DNA of 64,000 bases from Longirhabdus pacifica (lineage in GTDB: Bacteria > Bacillota > Bacilli > Paenibacillales > DSM-105158): NCBI RefSeq assembly GCF_004115085.1, contig NZ_QXJP01000009.1, positions 62,001 to 126,000 of the forward strand. The letters are read 5' to 3'. How positions within the stretch are numbered: the first letter of the stretch is position 1; each line of letters begins with the position of its first letter. Positions 44,258 to 53,085 of the stretch are shown in pieces. Position numbers and translations under genes: made by a program. The notes below the pieces were generated by a model. It worked only from the letters and a program-made list of their open reading frames with translations, made no database searches and was not told where the DNA came from.

Positions 44258-46330
44258 ATGACACATAGACAACCGAACCTTTTATTGAAAGAAAAATCAC
44301 CTTATTTACTTCAGCATGCTTACAACCCAATCCAGTGGTATCCATGGGGAGAAGCAGCGTTTCAAAAAGCAAAACAAGAAAATAAACCTGTTTTCGTATC
44401 TATAGGGTATAGCACTTGCCATTGGTGTCACGTCATGGAAAAAGAATCATTCGAAGACGAAGAGGTAGCAGCCATATTAAATGAGAATTTTATATCCATC
44501 AAAGTAGACAGGGAAGAACGTCCGGATGTGGATCACTTGTATATGGCGGTATGTCAAGCCTTAACAGGACAAGGGGGATGGCCACTGACGGTCATATTAA
44601 CGCCACAGCAACAGCCATTTTTCGCTGGTACGTATTTTCCCAAACAACGTAAATACAATCGGAATGGGTTGCTTGAAATCTTACCGCAAATTATACATAA
44701 ATGGAATGAAGAACCGCAGCGTGTCATAAACTCAGCGGAACAAATTACGGAACAAATCTCTAGTCGGCATTTAGGTCAGAAGCAGTCAAAGGAAGATACT
44801 ATCAACAGTGCCATCCTGCATGAAGCGTTCAAACGTTATGCAGAATATTTCGAACCTACTTACGGTGGGTTTGGTAGCGCGCCAAAGTTTCCAACTTCCC
44901 ATAACTTGTCCTATTTACTGCGCTATTATCATAAGACGAAAAATGAGAAAGCACTACACATGGTAGAAACAACATTGGATGCCATGTATCGCGGTGGCAT
45001 GTACGATCACATTGGATTTGGTTTTGCTCGGTACGCCACGGATGAGAAATGGCTCGTACCACACTTTGAGAAGATGCTTTACGATAACGCCTTGCTTGCA
45101 ATCACGTATTTGGAAGCATATCAAATCACGGGAAAACAGCAATATGCGACTATAGCGGAGCAAATTTTCACGTATGTACTGCGAGACATGACCGATGAAC
45201 AGGGTGGATTTTACTGTGCGGAAGATGCAGACTCGGAAGGCGAAGAAGGGAAGTTTTACGTTTGGACACCGGAAGAGATCAAGCAAGTCATTGGGGAGCA
45301 AGATGGCGCGTGGTTTTGTCAGCTCTATGATATTACAGAGGAAGGAAACTTTGAAGGCAAAAGCATTCCTAATTTATTGCATCATACGTGGTCTGAGTTT
45401 GCTTCCGCAGAAGGAACTACGGTAGAAAACATACAACAAAGAGCAGAGCAGATGAGAGAAGCACTGTTCCATGCTCGTGAAGCTCGTATACATCCGCACA
45501 AAGACGATAAAATGTTAACGTCTTGGAATGCGCTCATGATCACAGCGTTAGCGAAAGGGGCACAAGTGCTAGGCCACTCCCAATACATTACTGCAGCGGA
45601 AAAGGCCGTGAAGTTTATCCAGCAGCATTTAATGGACGAAGAGGGCAGGCTGCTGGCTAGATATAGAGATGGAGAAGCGGCATTCAAAGGATATGTTGAT
45701 GACTATGCCTTTTTGATATGGAGTTTAACGACGTTGTATGAAGTTACATTTAACCCACAATATATGGAACTGGCGATTCAATTACAGGAAAAGCAAAATG
45801 AATTATTTTGGGACGAACAGCAAGGGGGATATTATTTCTACGGTAATGACAGTGAACAGTTGTTGCTTCGACTGAAAGAAATTTATGATGGGGCCATGCC
45901 ATCAGGGAATGGGATATCTACGTATAATTTAGCTAGATTGGCCAAATGGACCATGCGAGAAGATTGGAACGACATGGTAGAGCAGCAGTTGCTATCTTTT
46001 CAAGAAGCGGTAAGTAAATACCCTATGGGTTATGCGTTATATGTAACGGGATTAGACTTCTATTTACATGGGAATGAGCAGCTCGTGATAGCAGGCGACA
46101 TCAAGGGAACAGACATGAGCAAGGTGCAAGCCGCATACAAACCGAATACGATCATGGCACATGCGCCAAATGAAGAGAGAGAGCAGTGGGAAAAGCTAAT
46201 TCCTATTGTTGCAGATAAACAAAGTATCCATGAAATGACGACGTATTACGTATGTGAAGATTTTAGCTGCCAAGCACCAACGACATCGTTAGAATATGTT
46301 TTAACAAAACACCATAAAGAAACAACATAA
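44258..46330 (+). CDS. Thioredoxin-domain protein of the YyaL/SSP411 (DUF255) family
   Basis: 690-residue cytosolic protein of the widespread YyaL family: an N-terminal thioredoxin-like DUF255 domain with CHWCHVM (CxxC, about 52-58) and [10 protein letters not shown], then an (alpha/alpha)6-barrel like that of N-acylglucosamine epimerases and glycosidases ([28 protein letters not shown]). Biochemical role is not established. The strong GGAGG (44236) is about 7 bp from ATG 44246, which opens a three-codon frame (MCS, stop) ending 1 bp before the real ATG 44258; the gene may rely on re-initiation. DUF309 follows 32 bp downstream. Confidence 0.9.
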   Translation: MTHRQPNLLLKEKSPYLLQHAYNPIQWYPWGEAAFQKAKQENKPVFVSIGYSTCHWCHVMEKESFEDEEVAAILNENFISIKVDREERPDVDHLYMAVCQALTGQGGWPLTVILTPQQQPFFAGTYFPKQRKYNRNGLLEILPQIIHKWNEEPQRVINSAEQITEQISSRHLGQKQSKEDTINSAILHEAFKRYAEYFEPTYGGFGSAPKFPTSHNLSYLLRYYHKTKNEKALHMVETTLDAMYRGGMYDHIGFGFARYATDEKWLVPHFEKMLYDNALLAITYLEAYQITGKQQYATIAEQIFTYVLRDMTDEQGGFYCAEDADSEGEEGKFYVWTPEEIKQVIGEQDGAWFCQLYDITEEGNFEGKSIPNLLHHTWSEFASAEGTTVENIQQRAEQMREALFHAREARIHPHKDDKMLTSWNALMITALAKGAQVLGHSQYITAAEKAVKFIQQHLMDEEGRLLARYRDGEAAFKGYVDDYAFLIWSLTTLYEVTFNPQYMELAIQLQEKQNELFWDEQQGGYYFYGNDSEQLLLRLKEIYDGAMPSGNGISTYNLARLAKWTMREDWNDMVEQQLLSFQEAVSKYPMGYALYVTGLDFYLHGNEQLVIAGDIKGTDMSKVQAAYKPNTIMAHAPNEEREQWEKLIPIVADKQSIHEMTTYYVCEDFSCQAPTTSLEYVLTKHHKETT

Positions 46331-46362
46331 CATAAACAACATGACAAGGGGAGGGGAAACAA

Positions 46363-46917
46363 GTGAGTAGAATGAAACATTATCCAGAGGCGTATATGGA
46401 ATACTTAGTGTATTTCCACAGTAACCGTGATTATTTTGAATGTCACGAAGTGCTAGAAGAATATTGGAAAGAACAACCTCAAGATCCATTTAGGCAAACG
46501 TGGGTCAGTCTCATACAACTTGCGGTATCGCTCTATCATCAGCGAAGACATAATGTAGCGGGAGCAGTGAAAATGATGGAAGGAGCGATCGCTCGATGTG
46601 ATACACAGCATTTGAATGAGTTAGGAGTAGACGGGGAACAACTGCGACAGCAGATGGTGGAACGGTTGCAGCAACTGCATGAATTGCAAGAAGGCAAGGC
46701 AGACCTAGTCTATAGCGATATGAACTTCCCTTTCACAGACGAATCGTTGCTGCATCAATGTATGAAGCAGAGTGATGCACGCCAATGGATTTGGGGGAGC
46801 GACAGTGAGATACACGACGAACAGCTTATCCATAAACATACGTTGCGGGACCGATCGGAAGTGATCCAAGAAAGAGCAGAACAATTAGAGCGAAAACGAT
46901 CTTCATCTTCACCGTAA
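46363..46917 (+). CDS. DUF309 domain protein
   Basis: 184 residues, GTG 46363 behind GGAGGGG. The DUF309 signature is clear: YFHSNRDYFECHEVLEEYW (about 24-42), then SLIQLAVSLYHQRRHNVAGAVKMM (about 55-78), with the His-Glu pair that defines the family. Mostly helical, no signal peptide. Function is unknown; members are common in Bacillus and cyanobacteria. The final 60 residues are charged and end in a Ser run (KRSSSSP), likely disordered. It is probably co-transcribed with the YyaL-like gene. Confidence 0.88.
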   Translation: MSRMKHYPEAYMEYLVYFHSNRDYFECHEVLEEYWKEQPQDPFRQTWVSLIQLAVSLYHQRRHNVAGAVKMMEGAIARCDTQHLNELGVDGEQLRQQMVERLQQLHELQEGKADLVYSDMNFPFTDESLLHQCMKQSDARQWIWGSDSEIHDEQLIHKHTLRDRSEVIQERAEQLERKRSSSSP

Positions 46918-46960
46918 CGTACGTTACACTTACACATTATTTTTCCTTGAAAACAAAAGA

Positions 46961-47006
46961 AAGGCAATGCATGCAGTGGTTTACTTCTGCATACATTGCC
47001 TTGTTT
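46961..47006. terminator. Hairpin between DUF309 gene and carbonic anhydrase gene
   Basis: AAGGCAATGCATGCAG and CTGCATACATTGCCTT form a long stem with one unpaired base; T-rich on the right and (on the other strand) the left. Suits termination of both convergent genes. Confidence 0.75.
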
Positions 47007-47075
47007 GTTGTGCAAGTTGTGCACATACATAGTGCATACATGATGTATATGGTCAACATGATAAAGATCTAAATA

Positions 47076-47648
47076 TTACTGCTTCAAATCTTTGTATCCG
47101 TCTACTACACGTTCTAATTTTCCAGTCGCAGGATCAATAATGAGCCCGTGAACAGGAATGCCAGCTGCAAGTAACGGATGATTGCGGATTACACTTACAC
47201 TGCGTTTAACCCCTTCTTGTACAGAGTCAAATCCAGTGAGAAACGTATCGAGATCAATGCCGGCATGTCCTAATTGTGTAATGACTTCTTCTGCTATGCC
47301 AGACTCTTTCATCTTATCTATAATCGCGCTAGGGCTAATGCCCGTCATGCCGCAATCATGATGGCCAATGACGCATACTTCCTCCGCTTTTAAAGCATAA
47401 ATCGCAACGAGAATACTACGCATGGTGTTTTCAAACGGTTCCGTCACAATCGCACCCGCGTTTCGTACCATTTTCACATCCCCATTTTTCAGATTCATCG
47501 CCTTGGGTAGTAGCTCTAATAGACGAGCATCCATACAAGTTAAAATCACCATTTTTTTATCTGGGAATTTAGAAGTTTCAAACTCCTCATACTGTTTGTT
47601 TTCTACAAAAGTTTCGTTAAAGGTCAATATGTTATCTATTGTGTTCAT
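47076..47648 (-). CDS. Beta-class carbonic anhydrase
   Basis: Interconverts carbon dioxide and bicarbonate; cytosolic zinc enzyme. 190 residues, like YtiB of B. subtilis. Zinc ligands and partners: Cys38 with Asp40 and Arg42 in TCMDARL, His96 and Cys99 in GHHDCGM. MVRNAGAIVTE is the conserved second region. The frame is open upstream to 47777, but that extension is translated from the dispersed element (copy F) and has no homology value; ATG 47648 is preceded by GGAAG at correct spacing and begins MNTIDNILTFN. It is followed by the HesB-like gene region on the far side of the element. Confidence 0.93.
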   Translation of the reverse strand: MNTIDNILTFNETFVENKQYEEFETSKFPDKKMVILTCMDARLLELLPKAMNLKNGDVKMVRNAGAIVTEPFENTMRSILVAIYALKAEEVCVIGHHDCGMTGISPSAIIDKMKESGIAEEVITQLGHAGIDLDTFLTGFDSVQEGVKRSVSVIRNHPLLAAGIPVHGLIIDPATGKLERVVDGYKDLKQ

Positions 47649-47666
47649 CGTAATCTTCCTTTCTAT

Positions 47667-47790
47667 ATAAGTTGAATGAACTTGTTTATACAACTTATTA
47701 CCCCTAAACATAAGATGGAGAAATCTCAATATCATAACCTTTACGCCTGGCACCTGAGGCGTAAACTTATATTTCATAATTTCTCATCTA
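47667..47790 (+). repeat. Two-hairpin dispersed element, copy F
   Basis: Full copy: ATAAGTTG ... CAACTTAT (hairpin I), linker TACCCCTAAAC, then ATAAGATGGAGAAAT ... ATTTCTCATC with inner TTTACGCC/GGCGTAAA. It lies 18 bp from the carbonic anhydrase start, so the gene's promoter must lie in or beyond it. Confidence 0.85.
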
Positions 47791-47830
47791 ATAAGTTGAA
47801 TGAACTTGTTATACCAACTTATTACCACTA
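47791..47830 (+). repeat. Second hairpin I fused to copy F (F')
   Basis: ATAAGTTGAATGAACTTG ... CAACTTATTACCACTA repeats hairpin I plus linker directly after copy F, as if a second element inserted at, or was deleted after, this point. It overlaps the last few bases of the HesB-like gene (stop at 47828). Confidence 0.8.
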
Positions 47831-48145
47831 TTTATATTGAACGGGCATATCGTGATGATACGTTTGTTGTTTGCTTTTTAACTGAAATGCATGTTTACCT
47901 TCATCATAATCAATAGTTAGCGAATCTTCAAAGAAAACAGCGTGCCTTTTTTCATAGAGAATCGGCAATGCACTTCCCCTTGCCAAAACATCGCCACCGT
48001 CTGCCTCATCGACAAGCCATAAAGCAGGGACTCCACTCATGACACAGCCACAGCCTTCATGGTCAAAGGCTAATTTTATTATTTTGTTGTCATAAGTGCG
48101 TAATTTTCGCTCAGCGCTATCCGTCATATGGATCGTTATCTCCAC
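47828..48145 (-). CDS. IscA/HesB-like iron-sulfur cluster family protein, YqkB type
   Basis: 105 residues resembling B. subtilis YqkB of the HesB/IscA fold, used in iron-sulfur cluster binding or delivery. The fold pattern 'KLAFDHEGCGCVMSGVPALWL' fits, but only the GCGC pair (about 32-35) is present; the C-terminal CG(C/S)G ligand pair of true IscA is missing, so it may not carry a cluster in the same way. ATG 48145 has GTGGAG at good spacing. Its 3' end touches dispersed element fragment F'. The gap 48146-48324 before the peptidase gene holds only AT-rich sequence and a small GGACAT/ATGTCC hairpin. Confidence 0.82.
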   Translation of the reverse strand: MEITIHMTDSAERKLRTYDNKIIKLAFDHEGCGCVMSGVPALWLVDEADGGDVLARGSALPILYEKRHAVFFEDSLTIDYDEGKHAFQLKSKQQTYHHDMPVQYK

Positions 48146-48324
48146 TTGTACGTATACTCTCCTTTTTATTTTTCTTTAAATCTTACCATATTCCCATCAA
48201 CATAATGTGATTTATTTTTTACTCTATTTATGATACAACTATATAGAATACATATCAAATTCGGACATGTCACATCAATGTCCATTCATGGTATAGGTTT
48301 AAAACATATAAGGGGGAATTGAGG

Positions 48325-49827
48325 ATGCACGAAGCGATGATTTCATTGCGTGAGTTAGATAAAAAGATTGGACACTATGCAGAAGCGATAAGTTTATTAA
48401 ACTGGGACTTGAGAACGAAAGCACCGAAAAGATCAGTAGAAAACAGAGCTGGAACGATGGGACTACTATCTGCTGAAATGTTTCAAACTTCCACTTCGGA
48501 TGAAATGGGAGAGTTGCTTGCAAAGTTAAGTGAACCAGCTGTGTTTGATCAACTACCGCTTGTGGATCAAAAATTAGTAAAGAACAGAAAAAAAGAGTAC
48601 GAGCTAAACACAAAAATTCCTCCAGCAATGTATAAAGAGTTTGTGGAATTAACGACAAAAGCGCAATCTGTTTGGGAAGAAGCTAGACATCAAAATGACT
48701 TCACGTTATTTCAGCCATATTTAGAAAAAATAGTGGAGATAAATCGAAAAAAAGCAGACTTGTACGGTTACGAAGATCATCCGTATGATGCGCTAGTAAA
48801 TACATATGAAACTGGAATGAATGTAGCTACTTTAGATACAGTGTTTAACGAAGTGAAAGAAGGCATCATCCCGCTATTGGAAAAAGTAAAGGCAAGTAAA
48901 CAACCAGATACTGCATTTTTAAAGCAAGATATGGATATCGATAAACAAAGACAGTTTGGAGAGTTTATCGCGAAAGAGATGGGGTACGATTTCAACAGTG
49001 GTCGTATCGATGAGACGGCACATCCGTTTATGACACAAATTAATAATGGAGATGTCCGTATTACGACGCATTATAAAGAGAACAATGTGATGTTTGCTTT
49101 AGGTGGCACGATGCACGAAACAGGACATGCCCTTTACGAGCAAAATATAGCGGAGGAATTAGGTGGCACATCGCTATACTCAGGAACTTCCCTCGGTATA
49201 CATGAATCGCAATCTCGTTTTTGGGAAAATCAAATCGGATTCAGCTATGAGTTCTGGGAAAAATATTACGATGCATTCAAAGAAACATTCCCAGGAAAAT
49301 TAGATGACGTATCGTTGCAAGATTTTTATGCGGCAATCAATCAAGCGGAACCGAATTTTATTCGTATTGAGTCCGATGAATTAACGTACAACTTACACAT
49401 TATTATTCGCTACGAATTAGAAAAAGCGTTAATTACAAAAGAACTAGAAGTCAAAGATTTACCACAGGCTTGGAACGATAAGTATGAGCAATATTTGGGC
49501 ATTATACCAAGTAGCGATAGTATAGGTGTGCTGCAAGATGTACACTGGTCTATGGGCGCGATTGGATACTTCCCAACGTATGCATTAGGTAACTTATATG
49601 CAGCACAAATGACGGAAACGATGAAAAAACAAATGCCACAGTACAGTGACCTTATTCGCAAAGGTGACCTTGCTCCGATCAAGCAGTGGATGACAGAAAA
49701 CGTATATCGTCACGGTTCCATGTATGAACCGAATGAATTGATTCAACAAATTACAGATGAGCCTTTGAATGCTTCCTATTTCGTGAACTATGTAAAAGAA
49801 AAATTCGGTTCCCTGTATTCCTTATAA
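48325..49827 (+). CDS. Metallocarboxypeptidase, M32 family (first of two)
   Basis: Zinc carboxypeptidase of the Taq/Pfu type (M32), cytosolic, removing C-terminal residues from peptides. 500 residues, normal family length. The zinc motif HETGH is at about 264-268 (MHETGHALYEQN), followed by the M32 motifs HESQSRFWENQIG and IRIESDELTYNLHI. ATG 48325 sits 8 bp after AGGGGG; TTG 48319 is too close to that site. A second, clearly paralogous M32 gene follows 57 bp later on the same strand with collinear motifs. Confidence 0.93.
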   Translation: MHEAMISLRELDKKIGHYAEAISLLNWDLRTKAPKRSVENRAGTMGLLSAEMFQTSTSDEMGELLAKLSEPAVFDQLPLVDQKLVKNRKKEYELNTKIPPAMYKEFVELTTKAQSVWEEARHQNDFTLFQPYLEKIVEINRKKADLYGYEDHPYDALVNTYETGMNVATLDTVFNEVKEGIIPLLEKVKASKQPDTAFLKQDMDIDKQRQFGEFIAKEMGYDFNSGRIDETAHPFMTQINNGDVRITTHYKENNVMFALGGTMHETGHALYEQNIAEELGGTSLYSGTSLGIHESQSRFWENQIGFSYEFWEKYYDAFKETFPGKLDDVSLQDFYAAINQAEPNFIRIESDELTYNLHIIIRYELEKALITKELEVKDLPQAWNDKYEQYLGIIPSSDSIGVLQDVHWSMGAIGYFPTYALGNLYAAQMTETMKKQMPQYSDLIRKGDLAPIKQWMTENVYRHGSMYEPNELIQQITDEPLNASYFVNYVKEKFGSLYSL

Positions 49828-49884
49828 GAGCGTTATAAGAAAAGATCAAAGCTATATTTTTACTATAAGTAGGAGGAAATACAA

Positions 49885-51387
49885 ATGACAGATGCGATCA
49901 CAACGTTACGTGAATTAGATAAAAAAATTAACTATTATGGAGAAGCGATCAGTTTAATGTACTGGGATCTTCGTACGCATGCACCGAAAAATTCTGTGAA
50001 AGCAAGATCACAAAGTATCGGATTATTATCTACTGAACAATTTAAATTGTCTACTTCAGATGAGATGGGGACATTGCTAGAGTCATGCAGCGAAGAGCAA
50101 ACTTTTGCTAAACTGTCTGAGATGGATCAAAAATTAGTGAAGATGTTAAAGAAGCAATACGATAGAAGTAAGAAAATACCTACAGAAATGTACCAAAAGT
50201 TCGTGGAGTTGACGACAACAGCAGAATCCGTATGGGAAGATGCAAAGGGTGATGCCGATTTCGCTTCATTCCAACCGTATTTAGAAGAAATCGTGGAATA
50301 CAACAAAAAATTTGCTGAGATCTGGGGATATGAAGACAACCCCTACAATGCATTGATCGAAGATTATGAAACAGGGATGACAGTGGAAACGTTGGATAGG
50401 GTGTTTGCACAAGTGAAAGAGCGTATCGTTCCGCTTGTAGCTAAAGTAAGAGAAGCAGAGCAGCCAGACACTTCTTTCTTGAAGCAGCCGTTAGATATAG
50501 AACAACAAAAGAAACTAGGGGAGTTCGTGTTAAAAGAAATTGGATACGACTTTCAGAGTGGACGTATCGATGAAACGGTGCATCCGTTTATGATCGACAT
50601 CAATCACGGAGATATTCGTGTCACCACAGCGTATAAAGAAAATGACTTCATGTTTTCCTTCGGTTCTACTGCACATGAAGGTGGACATGCGCTATATGAG
50701 CAAAATATTGCGGAGAAGTTAGCGGGTACTTCGTTGTGCAGTGGTACCTCCATGGGTATACATGAATCACAATCTCGCTTTTGGGAAAATCAAATTGGAT
50801 TAAGTTACGAGTTCTGGGAAAAATATTATAGTAAATTGAAAGAATTTTTCCCTGGGAAATTTGACGACGTTGCATTAGATGATTTTTATGCAGCCATCAA
50901 TCAGGCAGCTCCAAACTTGATTCGTATTGAGGCAGATGAATTAACGTATAACTTACACATTATGATTCGCTACGAATTAGAAAAATCATTAATTAGTGGC
51001 GAATTGAAGGTTGCTGATTTGCCGCAAGCATGGAATAAAAAATATGAGGAGTACTTAGGCATTACACCAAGTCATGATGGAGAAGGTGTATTACAAGACG
51101 TTCACTGGTCTGGTGGAAGCTTTGGATACTTCCCTACTTATTCACTCGGTAATATGTACGCTGCACAAATCACGCATGTGATGAAACAAGAGATGCCTGC
51201 ATATGAGCAGCATATTAGAGAGGGTAACTTCTCCCCTATCAAAGCGTGGTTAACGGATAAAGTATACCGTCATGGTAAAATGTTAACACCTAATGAATTA
51301 ATTCAAGACATTGCAGGTGAAGAATTAAACCCGCAATATTTGATTGAATATATGGAAGAAAAATTCACTAAAATCTACAACTTCTAG
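49885..51387 (+). CDS. Metallocarboxypeptidase, M32 family (second of two)
   Basis: Paralogue of the preceding gene, also 500 residues, with the zinc motif HEGGH at the same position (about 264). HESQSRFWENQIG and IRIEADELTYNLHI are conserved. Long stretches of DNA match the first copy (for example near the HESQSRF region), but many third positions and residues differ, so the duplication is not recent. ATG 49885 behind TAGGAGGAAA. The two proteins could differ in substrate preference; nothing in the active-site motifs says how. The membrane protein gene follows 9 bp after the stop. Confidence 0.93.
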   Translation: MTDAITTLRELDKKINYYGEAISLMYWDLRTHAPKNSVKARSQSIGLLSTEQFKLSTSDEMGTLLESCSEEQTFAKLSEMDQKLVKMLKKQYDRSKKIPTEMYQKFVELTTTAESVWEDAKGDADFASFQPYLEEIVEYNKKFAEIWGYEDNPYNALIEDYETGMTVETLDRVFAQVKERIVPLVAKVREAEQPDTSFLKQPLDIEQQKKLGEFVLKEIGYDFQSGRIDETVHPFMIDINHGDIRVTTAYKENDFMFSFGSTAHEGGHALYEQNIAEKLAGTSLCSGTSMGIHESQSRFWENQIGLSYEFWEKYYSKLKEFFPGKFDDVALDDFYAAINQAAPNLIRIEADELTYNLHIMIRYELEKSLISGELKVADLPQAWNKKYEEYLGITPSHDGEGVLQDVHWSGGSFGYFPTYSLGNMYAAQITHVMKQEMPAYEQHIREGNFSPIKAWLTDKVYRHGKMLTPNELIQDIAGEELNPQYLIEYMEEKFTKIYNF

Positions 51388-51396
51388 GGGAATGAC

Positions 51397-52368
51397 ATGG
51401 GAATAAGAACGTTAAAAACCGCTATCGCTGTGCTGATAGCGGTTTATCTTGCATATTGGTTAGATCTTCATTACATCATGTCCGCCGCACTTTTAGCGAT
51501 ACTGGGTGTAGACGTGACGAAGAAAAAGACATTTTTAAGCTCTTTTGTTCGCATGGCTGCATCTATTTTAGGGATGTCCATTGCTATCGTTATCTTTGCT
51601 GTTCTTGGATTTCATCTGTGGGTCATTCCTATCTTCATCTTTACGGCTATTGCTGTGTTGGTGAAATTGAAATTGCAAAGTGGGATTGTGACCAGCACCG
51701 TTATCGTGCTGCACTTAGTAGAACAGCAATCTCTAGCATTAGCCGCGATAGGCAATGAGGTCATGCTGCTCATCGTCGGCCTAGGTAGCGCGATGATCGT
51801 CAACTTAATTTATATGCCAGATGCAGAGGATGACTTGCAGCAGCATAAACATGATCTGGAAGATTTATTTTCCGTTATTTTCTCCAAAATGGTCAATCAA
51901 CTGGAGCATCCGAATGAAGTATGGTCAGGAGAAGAGTTATTACAGGCAGAGGGCATACTACATGAAGCAAAGCATATTGTAGAAAATCAAAGTGAAAATA
52001 TGCTGTTCAAGTCCAACACCGCTTGGGCTACATATTTTCATATGCGTGAGCAGCAGCTGCAATCGATTAAAAGAATGATGCGTCTCGTCTCGCATGTGTA
52101 TCATCTATACACTCATAATAAAATGATTGCTGAACTTCTATCCGAACTAAGCGAAGATGTGAAAAATGAATTTTACACTGGGAATGTAGAGAAGAAATTA
52201 GGTGAATTAGAACAAAAATTTAAAGGGATGACACTCCCATTAACAAGAGAAGAATTTGAAGTGAGATCCGCACTACTTCAACTTATTTTGGAGTTAGAAC
52301 ATTATATTTTTTACGCTAAAGAAAGCAAGAAAAAGAAAAAAATAATGCCTAGTTCAAAGAGCTTATAA
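51397..52368 (+). CDS. Aromatic acid exporter family (ArAE_1/DUF939) membrane protein
   Basis: 323 residues, YqjA-like. The N-terminal half has about four closely packed transmembrane helices (residues 5-140), rich in Ala/Ile/Val, containing LGVDVTKKKT typical of the ArAE group. The C-terminal half is a soluble helical domain (DUF939 C-terminal type) ending in a Lys-rich tail. Transport of aromatic acids is known for distant relatives only. ATG 51397, 9 bp after the M32 stop, with TAGGGGAATGAC as ribosome site, so it is in an operon with the peptidases. Confidence 0.85.
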   Translation: MGIRTLKTAIAVLIAVYLAYWLDLHYIMSAALLAILGVDVTKKKTFLSSFVRMAASILGMSIAIVIFAVLGFHLWVIPIFIFTAIAVLVKLKLQSGIVTSTVIVLHLVEQQSLALAAIGNEVMLLIVGLGSAMIVNLIYMPDAEDDLQQHKHDLEDLFSVIFSKMVNQLEHPNEVWSGEELLQAEGILHEAKHIVENQSENMLFKSNTAWATYFHMREQQLQSIKRMMRLVSHVYHLYTHNKMIAELLSELSEDVKNEFYTGNVEKKLGELEQKFKGMTLPLTREEFEVRSALLQLILELEHYIFYAKESKKKKKIMPSSKSL

Positions 52369-52397
52369 ACTTTTTGTCACTTTAGCCTACTTTGTTG

Positions 52398-52407
52398 CAT
52401 ACACTTA
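52398..52407 (+). promoter_or_regulatory. Candidate mother-cell sigma promoter of cotE
   Basis: CATACACTTA, 37 bp before the ribosome site region of cotE, matches the sigma-E -10 (CATACAnT) exactly and nearly the sigma-K one. CACT 16 bp upstream could be a sigma-K -35. cotE of B. subtilis has both sigma-E and sigma-K promoters. Confidence 0.55.
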
Positions 52408-52443
52408 AGTAATGACAAAGAAGTGTTAGAGGAGGTTAGAAAT

Positions 52444-53034
52444 ATGTCATCCGCTAATCGTGACTTTCAATACAGGGAAATCATTACAAAAGGTGTGATT
52501 GGCAAAGGAAGAAAGTTCTCGCAAATGAACCACGTCGTAACTCCGAACCACAAACCGACCAGTATGCTTGGCTGTTGGATTATTAACCACGAATACGAAG
52601 CATTGCTATCTGAAAATAATCACGTAGAAGTAGTGGGTACGTTTGATGTCAATGTATGGTATTCCTATGATAAGAATACGAAAACGGAAGTGGTAAATGA
52701 AATTGTTTCGTATGTGGATATTGTAAAACTGCAATTTTTAGACCCCAATTATCGAGGGAACACATTGGAAGTCAGTGCTGATGCAACGCAGCAACCTAGT
52801 TGCGTAGAAGCAAATATTGCACAAAATGGTAAAGATATTACGTTGAAAGTGGAACGTGAATTTAAAGTGGAAATGGTAGCTGAAACGAAATTAACGGTTC
52901 TTGTCACAGAAAATGGTGATGACGATAAGTTCATCGGACTGATGGACGAAGTTGATGGAGCCAATGACGACTTAGAATTCGAAGATTTAGATCCTGAATT
53001 TTTAGATGACGATTTTGATGATGAGTTAAACTAA
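52444..53034 (+). CDS. cotE: Outer spore coat morphogenetic protein CotE
   Basis: Organises assembly of the outer spore coat in the mother cell. 196 residues. Recognised by the CotE core: YREIITKGVIGKGRKFSQ, GCWIINHEYEA, VEVVGTFDVNVWYSYD, NTKTEVVNEIVSYVDIVKL and KVEREFKVEMVAETKLTV, then a strongly acidic Asp/Glu tail (EDLDPEFLDDDFDDE) as in other CotE. ATG 52444 follows GAGGAGG; the open frame back to 52423 is not needed. Compared with B. subtilis CotE it has a slightly longer N-terminus. Synteny with mutS-mutL downstream is the usual Bacillus arrangement, with one inserted gene. Confidence 0.95.
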   Translation: MSSANRDFQYREIITKGVIGKGRKFSQMNHVVTPNHKPTSMLGCWIINHEYEALLSENNHVEVVGTFDVNVWYSYDKNTKTEVVNEIVSYVDIVKLQFLDPNYRGNTLEVSADATQQPSCVEANIAQNGKDITLKVEREFKVEMVAETKLTVLVTENGDDDKFIGLMDEVDGANDDLEFEDLDPEFLDDDFDDELN

Positions 53035-53085
53035 CATCAAGGATGTATACATTATACGTACATTTCGTTGAAAAGAAGTGGTTGT

